Source: Pseudomonadota bacterium
GTDB lineage: Bacteria; Pseudomonadota; Gammaproteobacteria; Burkholderiales; SCOH01
NCBI GenBank assembly: GCA_030917985.1
Contig: JAUPTR010000283.1
Coordinates: 1-5,500, forward strand
Direction: 5' to 3'
DNA: 5,500 nucleotides
Shown here piece after piece: positions 1 to 5,500 of the stretch; the stretch's first letter is position 1, and every line of letters begins with the position of its first letter. Made by a program: the position numbers and the translations under genes. The notes under the pieces were generated by a model. The model saw nothing but the letters and a program-made list of their open reading frames with translations. It did no database searches and had not been told where the DNA came from.

Positions 1-575
1 AGCAGCAGGTTAAAGCCAATCCACAGGGCGGCGACATACATCCACCAGTTTTGGCCCATTTGCGCCATCAGCCACAATACGGCCCACAGCAGCGGGATGC
101 CAAGCAGCGCACCGAGTAATGCCTGTTTCAGCATGTCGCCAATAAAGGTGGCGAGCGTGGTCTGGTTGAAGCCGAATCGCACTTCCAGCACAAAAGTGCG
201 ATATAGCGACATTGGCAGGCCGATGATCGATGTGAGCACGCTCAGCGCCATCACCAGCGCCACGCCTTGCCACAAGGGATCGCTGATCTGGCTGCGACAG
301 AGGTTATCGAGCCACTGCAAGCCACCGCCCAATGTGAAAAAAAACAGCAAAACCGTGTCAATGGCGGTATCCAGCAAGCCAAGCCGGCCACGGGCAATGG
401 TATAGTCTGCCGCCTTGTGATGCGCCTCCAGGCTGATGCTGGCGGTAAAGCTTGCTGGAACCTGGGCACGATTGGCGGCAACATGGCGGATCTGGCGCAC
501 TGCCAGCCATACGCGCAGGCTGGTAGTCAGCACGACACAGGCTACAAATAACTGGGTAAACAGAGAAGTTTGCAT
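1..575 (-). CDS. M48 (Ste24/CAAX protease-like) membrane metallopeptidase, N-terminal part
   Basis: The minus-strand reading frame opens at the ATG at 575-573 and stays open to the window edge (191 full codons), so the gene is partial and its C-terminus is not visible. The protein starts MQTSLFTQLFVACVVL and has about five hydrophobic segments, near residues 4-24, 68-87, 103-123, 148-172 and 177 to the edge. This is the arrangement of the Peptidase_M48 N-terminal domain. The segment YRTFVLEVRFGFNQTT (about 125-140) matches the conserved Y-x-x-F-x-x-E-x-x-FGFN-x-T motif of Ste24-type proteases, and HKAADYT (53-59) is also typical. The zinc-binding HEXXH motif would lie off the left edge. Family role: inner-membrane zinc protease; bacterial members mostly lack a defined substrate. 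The gene is divergent from orn. No strong ribosome-binding site precedes the ATG, and the start was chosen because the first helix begins directly after it. An in-frame T8 tract encodes Phe78-80. The family call is firm; the exact substrate is unknown. Confidence 0.85.
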   Translation of the reverse strand, partial: MQTSLFTQLFVACVVLTTSLRVWLAVRQIRHVAANRAQVPASFTASISLEAHHKAADYTIARGRLGLLDTAIDTVLLFFFTLGGGLQWLDNLCRSQISDPLWQGVALVMALSVLTSIIGLPMSLYRTFVLEVRFGFNQTTLATFIGDMLKQALLGALLGIPLLWAVLWLMAQMGQNWWMYVAALWIGFNLL

Positions 576-633
576 AGGCGAAGACAGGGCGCATTGCTCA
601 TGACGATGTAATGCGAACTGTGAGAAAATTAAC

Positions 634-653
634 GGCCTGATTTAAATCGGGCC
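634..653. promoter_or_regulatory. Near-perfect 20-bp palindrome in the M48/orn divergent intergenic region
   Basis: The left half GGCCTGATTT (634-643) is followed directly by AAATCGGGCC (644-653). The halves are inverted complements except for one pair, T638/G649, which could still pair as U-G in RNA. The element sits 8 bp before the orn ribosome-binding site and 58 bp upstream of the M48 start. It could be a two-fold operator or a hairpin in the orn leader. Read on the minus strand it is followed by a T-rich stretch, so a terminator-like role in that direction is also possible. No regulator is identified. The rest of the 99-bp intergenic region shows no convincing -35/-10 pair; TGTAAT at 607-612 resembles a -10 box but lacks a well-spaced partner. 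Confidence 0.45.
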
Positions 654-661
654 TTATGGAC

Positions 662-666
662 AAGGA
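662..666 (+). promoter_or_regulatory. Ribosome-binding site of orn
   Basis: AAGGA lies 8 nt before the orn ATG at 675, which is good Shine-Dalgarno spacing. The only nearby upstream ATG (656) is out of frame, and the first in-frame stop upstream is the TAA at 630-632. The site therefore supports the start at 675. Confidence 0.75.
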
Positions 667-674
667 TTTCGATT

Positions 675-1220
675 ATGGCACAAGATCAAAACCGCCTCAT
701 CTGGATCGATATGGAAATGACCGGCCTGGTGCCGGAGTCGGATCACGTGCTGGAGGTGGCCGTGGTGATTACCGACAGCGAGCTGAACACCGTGGCTGAA
801 GGCCCGGTGCTGGTGGTGCACCAGGACAATGCGATTCTGGATGCGATGGACGACTGGAACAAGAGCACCCATGGCCGTTCCGGCCTGATCGACCGGGTCA
901 AGGCATCGGTGTTGAGCGATGCGCAGGTGGAAGCACAGATGATCAGCTTTCTGCAGGAATATGTTCCATCCGGCGTGAGCCCGATGTGTGGCAATTCCAT
1001 CTGCCAGGATCGCCGTTTCCTGGCGCGCTGGATGCCACGCCTGGAATCCTATTTTCATTATCGCAATCTCGATGTCAGCACCCTCAAGGAGCTGGTGAAA
1101 CGCTGGAAGCCGGAGATTGCCAAGGGCCTGAAGAAACACGGCAAGCACGAAGCGCTGGCCGATATTTATGAATCGATTGAAGAGCTGAAATATTACCGCG
1201 AGCACTTCATCAAGCTATAA
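675..1220 (+). CDS. orn: Oligoribonuclease (DEDDh 3'-5' exoribonuclease)
   Basis: The product is a 181-aa enzyme that degrades RNA oligonucleotides of about two to five residues, chiefly dinucleotides, to mononucleotides in the cytoplasm. It completes mRNA turnover and clears pGpG from cyclic-di-GMP breakdown (family knowledge). Length and sequence closely follow E. coli Orn along the whole chain. The DEDDh catalytic set is visible at matching positions: Asp12 and Glu14 in IDMEMTG (ExoI), Asp112 in CGNSICQDRRF (ExoII), and His158 and Asp163 in KHEALADIYES (ExoIII). The conserved stretches LDVSTLKEL (132-140) and the C-terminal YYREHFIKL are also present. The start at 675 is supported by AAGGA 8 nt upstream. 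The gene is divergent from the M48 peptidase gene and followed by a 151-bp gap, so it is probably transcribed alone. A palindrome precedes its ribosome-binding site. Nothing is missing or truncated. Confidence 0.98.
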   Translation: MAQDQNRLIWIDMEMTGLVPESDHVLEVAVVITDSELNTVAEGPVLVVHQDNAILDAMDDWNKSTHGRSGLIDRVKASVLSDAQVEAQMISFLQEYVPSGVSPMCGNSICQDRRFLARWMPRLESYFHYRNLDVSTLKELVKRWKPEIAKGLKKHGKHEALADIYESIEELKYYREHFIKL

Positions 1221-1246
1221 CTGCCCGGTGCCTGATCGGCGCGGCA

Positions 1247-1264
1247 TTCCCGCTGACGCGGGAG
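1247..1264 (+). terminator. Short hairpin downstream of orn, no U-tract
   Basis: TCCCGC (1248-1253) and GCGGGA (1258-1263) form a perfect 6-bp GC-rich stem with a TGAC loop, extendable by a T-G pair at 1247/1264. It starts 27 nt after the orn stop codon. No run of T follows, so it is not a canonical intrinsic terminator. It may protect the 3' end of the mRNA or mark a Rho-dependent end. Confidence 0.35.
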
Positions 1265-1269
1265 GCTCG

Positions 1270-1299
1270 AGTTCCAGGTTTGCTCACTCACCAGGAACT
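1270..1299 (+). other. Second imperfect hairpin between orn and pgi
   Basis: GTTCC-A-GGT (1271-1279) pairs with ACC-A-GGAAC (1290-1298), leaving one A/A mismatch and a 10-nt loop. One further A-T pair is possible at 1270/1299. No T-tract follows. Together with the preceding hairpin it makes a tandem structured region after orn, most simply an mRNA 3'-end or decoupling element. No small RNA or riboswitch family is recognised. Confidence 0.3.
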
Positions 1300-1327
1300 T
1301 CGGCACTGTCTGCGCGCCATCGTGGAT

Positions 1328-1357
1328 TTGCAGCAGGCAATATAGCTGTCGTTTAAA
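1328..1357 (+). promoter_or_regulatory. Weak candidate promoter of pgi
   Basis: TTGCAG (1328-1333) and TTTAAA (1352-1357) are 18 bp apart and match the sigma-70 consensus hexamers at 3/6 and 4/6 positions. TATAGC (1341-1346) is an alternative -10 box without a good -35. A promoter is expected here because pgi follows a 151-bp gap with structured sequence, but the match is weak. Confidence 0.2.
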
Positions 1358-1371
1358 GCTGAAAAAGAGTA

Positions 1372-3024
1372 ATGAAAGATATTTTCAAATCACCGCAGGC
1401 TGGCTCCTGGCTGGCGTTGTGGCGCCATCAGCAAAAGATGGCCGACGTGCATATGCGCGATCTGTTTGCCATCGACCCGCAGCGTTTTGAACGTTATTCG
1501 CTACGCTGCGGCGAGCTGTTTCTTGATTATTCGAAACACCGGGTGACTGATGAAACCATGCGCCTGCTGGTCGATCTGGCGCAAAGCGTCGATCTGGCCG
1601 GCTGGATGCAGCGCATGCGCAGCGGTGACAAGATCAATCTCAGCGAAAATCGCGCGGTGCTGCACACCGCCTTGCGCAATCGCTCGAATACCCCGGTGCT
1701 GGTGGACGGTGTTGATGTCATGCCGGAAGTGAATGTGGTGCTGGCGCAAATGCGTGGTTTTGTTGAGCGCGTGCGCAGCGGCGAGTGGCGTGGCTACACC
1801 GGTGAAACCATTACCGATGTGGTGAATATCGGTATTGGCGGCTCCGATCTCGGGCCGATGCTGGTGGCGCGTGCCTTGCGGCCGTATGCGGGCAAGATCA
1901 CGCCGCATTTTGTCTCCAACGTGGATGGCGCACATCTGTTCGGTAATCTCGAACGGCTGGACCCGAAACGCACGCTGTTTATCGTCACCTCCAAGTCGTT
2001 CACCACGCCGGAAACCCTGCTCAATGCCAATAGCGCCAAGGATTGGCTGCTCTCGCATCTGCAGGACCCGGCTGCGGTGGCGAAACATTTTGTTGCGGTT
2101 TCGACCAACACCCAGGCGGTGAGCGCGTTTGGTATCGATACTGCCAATATGTTCGGCTTCTGGGACTGGGTGGGCGGGCGTTATTCGCTGTGGTCGGCAG
2201 TAGGCCTGGCCATCGCAGTGGCGGTGGGCATGGACCATTTCGAGGCCTTGCTGCAAGGCGCGCACGAAATGGATTGCCATTTCTTCGAGCAGCCGTTCGA
2301 ACAGAATATTCCGGTAATCCTGGCCTTGCTTGGCGTGTGGTACAACACCTGCTTCGGTGCCCATTCGCATGCGGTGATTCCTTACGATCAAAGCCTGGCG
2401 CGCCTGCCGGCGCATCTGCAGCAGCTGGACATGGAGTCCAACGGCAAGCGTGTGACGCGCGATGGCCATACGCTGGATTTCGATACGGGCCCGGTGATCT
2501 GGGGCGAAACCGGTGTCAACTGTCAGCACGCGTTCTTCCAGTTGCTGCATCAGGGTACGCGCTTGATTCCGGTGGACTTCATCGCGCCGCTGCGCAGCCA
2601 TTTCCCGGTTGGGCAGCACCACGAAACCCTGATCGCCAATATGTTTGCCCAGGCCGAGGCGCTGATGCGTGGTAAATCGCGCGCCGAAGCCAAAGCCGAG
2701 CTGGAGGCGCAGGGCCTGAGCGGCCCGGCCTTGTATTCGCTGCTGCCACACAAGCTGTTTCCCGGCAATCAACCGTCCAACACCATTCTGCTGGAGCAGC
2801 TGACACCGAAAACACTGGGCGCCCTGATTGCCATGTATGAACACAAGGTGTTTGTACAAGGCATCATCTGGGGGCTGAATTCATTCGATCAGTGGGGCGT
2901 GGAATATGGCAAGCAGCTGGCAAAAGCCATTCAGCCCTTGCTGGCGGGCGAGCAACCGGCAGCCGGGCATGATTGTTCGACCGCTGGCCTGATCGACCTC
3001 TATCGTCAGGCCAGCCGTGGCTGA
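1372..3024 (+). CDS. pgi: Glucose-6-phosphate isomerase
   Basis: This cytoplasmic enzyme interconverts glucose 6-phosphate and fructose 6-phosphate in glycolysis and gluconeogenesis. At 550 aa it matches the long bacterial form (E. coli 549 aa) from end to end. Sugar-phosphate-binding sequences include NIGIGGSDLGP (152-162) and TSKSFTTPET (206-215). The first family signature, DWVGGRYSLWSAVG, is at 265-278 and includes Arg270. Catalytic residues are at the expected places: Glu355 in DMESNGK, His386 in NCQHAFFQ and Lys514 in the second signature, GIIWGLNSFDQWGVEYGK (497-514). The ATG at 1372 is the only sensible start: an in-frame TGA lies at 1360-1362 and the next in-frame ATG is codon 23. 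The ribosome-binding site is poor (AAGAG only 2 nt before the ATG). The 3' end overlaps pncC by 8 nt, so the two are likely co-transcribed. No catalytic or binding residue is missing. Confidence 0.98.
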   Translation: MKDIFKSPQAGSWLALWRHQQKMADVHMRDLFAIDPQRFERYSLRCGELFLDYSKHRVTDETMRLLVDLAQSVDLAGWMQRMRSGDKINLSENRAVLHTALRNRSNTPVLVDGVDVMPEVNVVLAQMRGFVERVRSGEWRGYTGETITDVVNIGIGGSDLGPMLVARALRPYAGKITPHFVSNVDGAHLFGNLERLDPKRTLFIVTSKSFTTPETLLNANSAKDWLLSHLQDPAAVAKHFVAVSTNTQAVSAFGIDTANMFGFWDWVGGRYSLWSAVGLAIAVAVGMDHFEALLQGAHEMDCHFFEQPFEQNIPVILALLGVWYNTCFGAHSHAVIPYDQSLARLPAHLQQLDMESNGKRVTRDGHTLDFDTGPVIWGETGVNCQHAFFQLLHQGTRLIPVDFIAPLRSHFPVGQHHETLIANMFAQAEALMRGKSRAEAKAELEAQGLSGPALYSLLPHKLFPGNQPSNTILLEQLTPKTLGALIAMYEHKVFVQGIIWGLNSFDQWGVEYGKQLAKAIQPLLAGEQPAAGHDCSTAGLIDLYRQASRG

Positions 3025-3511
3025 TCTTTATCTGTTGGCACAGCAACTGGGGCAAGCCCTGCTGGCGCGTGGCTGGGTGCTGGCTACGGCGGAATCCTGC
3101 ACCGGTGGTGGTATCGGTGCGGCAATTACTGCGGTTCCCGGTAGTTCGGCCTGGTTTGATGGCGGCGTGATCAGCTACAGCAATCGCGCCAAACAGGCTT
3201 TGCTCGGCGTGAGCGCCGAGTCGCTGCTTCAATTTGGTGCTGTCAGTGAGCCGGTGGCGAAACAGATGGCTCTTGGTGCGCTGCAGTGTTGTGCCGCCGA
3301 TCTGGCCGTGGCGGTGAGCGGCATTGCCGGCCCGGATGGCGGCTCTGCCGAAAAGCCGGTGGGCACGGTCTGGATTGCCTGGGCAAAAGCCGATGGCGAA
3401 GTCACTGCCAGCCGCTTTGTGTTTGCCGGAGATCGTCAGTCGGTGCGGCAACAGACGGTTGCTGCTGCCTTGCAAGGCTTGCTGGCGCTTGCCGGTAACG
3501 CGTTCTGCTGA
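3017..3511 (+). CDS. pncC: Nicotinamide-nucleotide amidase (stand-alone CinA C-terminal domain)
   Basis: This 164-aa protein belongs to the CinA C-terminal/PncC family, which deamidates nicotinamide mononucleotide to nicotinate mononucleotide and ammonia in the NAD recycling pathway. Family motifs are ATAESCTGG (23-31, with Ser27 the expected nucleophile), VISYSNRAK (51-59, with Lys59 the expected catalytic lysine), GAVSEPV (74-80) and SGIAGPDGGSAEKPVGTVW (101-119). It resembles E. coli PncC (165 aa) over its whole length and lacks the N-terminal domain of full-length CinA. The start is a GTG: an in-frame TGA at 2990-2992 and no ATG before codon 84 leave GTG 3017 as the only usual start codon, with CAGG at 3007-3010 as a weak ribosome-binding site. 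It overlaps the end of pgi by 8 nt, suggesting translational coupling. Old annotations may call it a competence-damage protein, which is misleading for the single-domain form. Confidence 0.93.
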   Translation: MADLYLLAQQLGQALLARGWVLATAESCTGGGIGAAITAVPGSSAWFDGGVISYSNRAKQALLGVSAESLLQFGAVSEPVAKQMALGALQCCAADLAVAVSGIAGPDGGSAEKPVGTVWIAWAKADGEVTASRFVFAGDRQSVRQQTVAAALQGLLALAGNAFC

Positions 3512-3519
3512 ATTGCGCC

Positions 3520-3525
3520 TATACT
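3520..3525 (+). promoter_or_regulatory. Candidate -10 box for the M61-pepN pair
   Basis: TATACT matches the sigma-70 -10 consensus at five of six positions. It lies 51 bp before the chosen start of the M61 gene and just after the pncC stop. No -35 hexamer stands at 16-18 bp spacing, so the promoter is uncertain. Readthrough from pgi-pncC is equally possible because no terminator is seen in this gap. Confidence 0.3.
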
Positions 3526-3575
3526 GAAACCCTTGTTTGTTGCCGCCGTAACATCTGTTGCGGTTTATGTGTCCG

Positions 3576-5423
3576 ATGAAGAAGTCCAAAGCCATTCACT
3601 ATCAGCTCGACCCGGTTAACGCCAACGCCCATCTGTTGCATGTCAGCTGCCGGATACCCCGGCCAGATGCAAAGGGTCAGCAGCTGTCCTTGCCGGCGTG
3701 GATTCCCGGTAGTTACCTGATCCGCGAATTTGCCCGCCACATTGTCTGGCTCAAGGCCGAGTGCAACGGCCAGCCTGTTGCCGTGGAAAAAATCGACAAG
3801 GCGACCTGGTTATGTGCGCCGGTTCAGGGCGAATTATTGATCCGCTACGAGGTCTACGCCTTCGATCTGTCGGTGCGTGGCGCCTATTTTGATAGCCAGC
3901 GTCTGTTTTTCAACGGCACCAGCGTTTTTCTGCAGGTGGCGGGGCAGGGCTCTCGCGCCTGCATCGTGGATATCCTTCCTCCCAAAGCAGATGACTGCAA
4001 GGGCTGGCGCGTGGCCACGGCATTGCCACGGCTGGATGCGCCAAAACATGGCTTCGGCACCTATATCGCTGACGATTACGATGAACTGATCGATCACCCG
4101 GTAGAAATCGGCCATTTTGACCAGATTGAATTCAAGGCCAACGGCGTAGCGCATGAGCTGGTGATCGCTGGTCGCCACAGTGCCGATCTGAAGCGTCTGG
4201 CCAGGGATATGAAGAAAATCTGCGCAGCGCAGATTGATTTTTTTGGTGGCAAGGCGCCGTTCGAGCGCTATGTATTTCTGGTGTTGGCGGTGGGGGATGG
4301 TTATGGTGGCCTGGAACACCGGGCATCTACCGCGCTGATCTGCAGCCGTGATGACCTGCCGCGCAAAGGGCAAAGCGGGATCAGTGATGCTTATCGGACG
4401 TTTCTCGGACTGGTCAGCCACGAATATTTCCATACCTGGAACGTCAAGCGGATCAAGCCGGCGGCATTTGTGCCATATGAACTGAGCCGGGAAAACTACA
4501 CGCGTTTGTTGTGGGCTTTCGAGGGCATCACCTCCTATTACGACGATCTGTTTCTGCTACGTTGTGGCCTGATCGGCATCGACGATTATCTGAAGCTGCT
4601 GGCGCAAACCATGACTGGTGTCCAGCGTGGAGCCGGGCGGTTGAAGCAGACGCTGGAAGAATCCAGCCTCGATGCCTGGAGCAAGTATTACCGGCAGGAC
4701 GAAAACTCGCCCAACAGCCTGGTGAGTTATTACACCAAAGGTGCCTTGGCCGCGCTGTTGCTGGATTTGCAGATTCGCCGGCAAACACGCGGCCGCAAGT
4801 CGCTGGATGATGTCATGTACGGCCTTTGGCAACACTACCTCGATTCACCTCGCGGAGTGAGCGAGACCGAGTGGGAGCAGATTGCCGGTCAAATCACCGG
4901 TCTGCCCTTGCAATCCTTGTTCGACCGCTTGCTGCGTAGCACCGAAGAGTTGCCGCTGGCCGATGCCTTGGCTGCGTTTGCCATCGAGCTGCAATTGCGC
5001 CCCGCAGAATCGGCGGCCGACAAAGGCGGCAAATATCTTTGTGATGAATTGAGCAGGCTGGCGCAACGCCCGGTATTGGGTGTGCGCAGCGCCAGCGATG
5101 CGGGTGTCGTGAAGCTGACTCACGTGCTGGACGGCGGCGCCGCACAAGCCGCCGGGCTGGCCGCCAACGATGTGCTGATCGCACTCGACGGGCTGCGGGT
5201 GACGCCGGCCAACCTCGATAAAATGATTGAAAACCGGGCGGCAGGCGACACCTTGCTGGTGCATGCCTTCCGCCGCGATGAATTGATGACGTTCAAGCTG
5301 ACCCTCAAGCCCGCCGCAGCCGATACCGTGGCGCTGCGACTGGCAGACCAGGCCGATGCCGGACAACTAGCGCTGCGTCAGGGCTGGTTGGGGCGGCCCG
5401 ATAACTTAGTGAAATCCGAATAA
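3576..5423 (+). CDS. M61 family metallopeptidase with C-terminal PDZ domain
   Basis: This is a zinc peptidase of family M61, whose characterised member is a glycyl aminopeptidase; the substrate here is inferred only. From ATG 3576 it has 615 aa, a normal family length. The N-terminal beta-rich domain (about 1-165) contains LPAWIPGSYLIREFAR. The catalytic domain has the GGLEH motif (244-248) and HEYFHTWNVKRIKP (282-295), giving zinc ligands His282 and His286 and catalytic Glu283. FEGITSYYDD follows (315-324), with Glu316 the expected third ligand. A PDZ domain covers about 496-575 and includes LGVRSASDAG and GGAAQAAGLAANDVLIALDG. No signal peptide or membrane segment is seen, so it is probably cytoplasmic. 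Start choice is uncertain: ATG 3567 and TTG 3558 are in frame, with a stop at 3549-3551, and none has a good ribosome-binding site. ATG 3576 (MKKSKAIHYQL) was preferred because the family domain begins right there. Its stop shares one base with the next gene. Confidence 0.93.
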   Translation: MKKSKAIHYQLDPVNANAHLLHVSCRIPRPDAKGQQLSLPAWIPGSYLIREFARHIVWLKAECNGQPVAVEKIDKATWLCAPVQGELLIRYEVYAFDLSVRGAYFDSQRLFFNGTSVFLQVAGQGSRACIVDILPPKADDCKGWRVATALPRLDAPKHGFGTYIADDYDELIDHPVEIGHFDQIEFKANGVAHELVIAGRHSADLKRLARDMKKICAAQIDFFGGKAPFERYVFLVLAVGDGYGGLEHRASTALICSRDDLPRKGQSGISDAYRTFLGLVSHEYFHTWNVKRIKPAAFVPYELSRENYTRLLWAFEGITSYYDDLFLLRCGLIGIDDYLKLLAQTMTGVQRGAGRLKQTLEESSLDAWSKYYRQDENSPNSLVSYYTKGALAALLLDLQIRRQTRGRKSLDDVMYGLWQHYLDSPRGVSETEWEQIAGQITGLPLQSLFDRLLRSTEELPLADALAAFAIELQLRPAESAADKGGKYLCDELSRLAQRPVLGVRSASDAGVVKLTHVLDGGAAQAAGLAANDVLIALDGLRVTPANLDKMIENRAAGDTLLVHAFRRDELMTFKLTLKPAAADTVALRLADQADAGQLALRQGWLGRPDNLVKSE

Positions 5424-5500
5424 TGTCCACCAGTACGCCTTCCAACAATTTTCTGCATGATTACAGCCCGGCGCCTTATTTGATCGACCGGGTGGATCTG
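5423..5500 (+). CDS. pepN: Probable aminopeptidase N (M1 family), N-terminal fragment
   Basis: The ATG at 5423-5425 overlaps the TAA of the M61 gene by one base. The frame stays open for 26 codons to the window edge: MSTSTPSNNFLH then DYSPAPYLIDRVDL. The pattern HDY-x-x-x-P-Y-x-I-x-x-x-DL matches the start of E. coli-type PepN (RHDYRAPDYQITDIDL), the substrate-side beta domain of the large M1 aminopeptidase. The zinc site would lie far off the right edge. No Shine-Dalgarno sequence precedes the ATG, so the gene probably relies on termination-reinitiation after the M61 gene. The call rests on a short segment and could in principle be another M1 member. Confidence 0.72.
   Translation, partial: MSTSTPSNNFLHDYSPAPYLIDRVDL

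Noticed and set aside
97..551. Plus-strand open frames of about 100 codons at 97-405 and 267-551
   Set aside because: The minus strand there encodes a continuous membrane protein with Ste24-type motifs, whereas the plus-strand frames have no recognisable content.
654..1205. 183-codon minus-strand open frame opposite orn
   Set aside because: It mirrors orn codon for codon and shows no independent domain; orn on the plus strand has all its catalytic residues.
1501..2859. 452-codon open frame on the minus strand opposite pgi
   Set aside because: It lies wholly inside a well-supported pgi gene. Its translation is rich in His, Arg and Gln with no recognisable domain, as expected for the antisense of a G+C-rich gene with biased third positions.
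3527..3566. AAACC (3527-3531) and GGTTT (3562-3566) as a stem before the M61 start
   Set aside because: Five pairs around a 30-nt loop are expected by chance and no supporting inner stem was found.
2864..3595. 243-codon minus-strand open frame across pgi, pncC and the M61 start
   Set aside because: It is antisense to three supported genes, has low-complexity basic composition and shows no family motif.
3834..4433. 199-codon minus-strand open frame opposite the M61 gene, and a similar one at 4845-5366
   Set aside because: Both are antisense shadows of a gene with intact zinc-site and PDZ motifs.
1..5500. Mobile element, CRISPR array, tRNA/rRNA gene, toxin-antitoxin or defence system
   Set aside because: No spaced direct repeats, terminal inverted repeats, tRNA-like folds or related protein motifs were seen by eye. 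Coding density and gene content are those of a conserved core region.

Overview
This window is an ordinary chromosomal housekeeping segment from a Gram-negative proteobacterium. G+C is moderately high by eye and coding density is high. Gene content and protein resemblance (oligoribonuclease beside an M48/Ste24 protease; PncC, M61 and PepN in a row) suggest a betaproteobacterium, possibly Neisseriales. That placement is inferred from remembered family sequences, not from a search. No phage, transposon, CRISPR or horizontally acquired cargo is visible.

Layout: positions 1-575 on the minus strand hold the N-terminal membrane part of an M48 (Ste24/CAAX-protease-like) peptidase that runs off the left edge. 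A 99-bp divergent intergenic region follows, with a near-perfect 20-bp palindrome just before the start of orn. orn (675-1220, +) is complete with all DEDDh catalytic residues. A 151-bp gap holds two hairpins without U-tracts and a weak candidate promoter. pgi (1372-3024, +) is a full-length glucose-6-phosphate isomerase. It overlaps by 8 nt a GTG-started pncC (3017-3511, +), a stand-alone CinA C-terminal-type NMN amidase. After a short gap with a TATACT box comes an M61 peptidase with a C-terminal PDZ domain (3576-5423, +). Its TAA stop shares one base with the ATG of a gene that looks like pepN, an M1 aminopeptidase cut by the right edge.

Functionally the set covers recycling and central metabolism. 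Orn degrades the shortest RNA oligonucleotides, Pgi interconverts glucose-6-P and fructose-6-P, PncC deamidates nicotinamide mononucleotide for NAD recycling, and the M61 and M1 enzymes probably release amino acids from peptides. Two likely co-transcribed pairs are pgi-pncC and M61-pepN.

I did not find a convincing undescribed system. The best leads are the palindrome and alternative leader structure in front of orn, and the coupled gene junctions.
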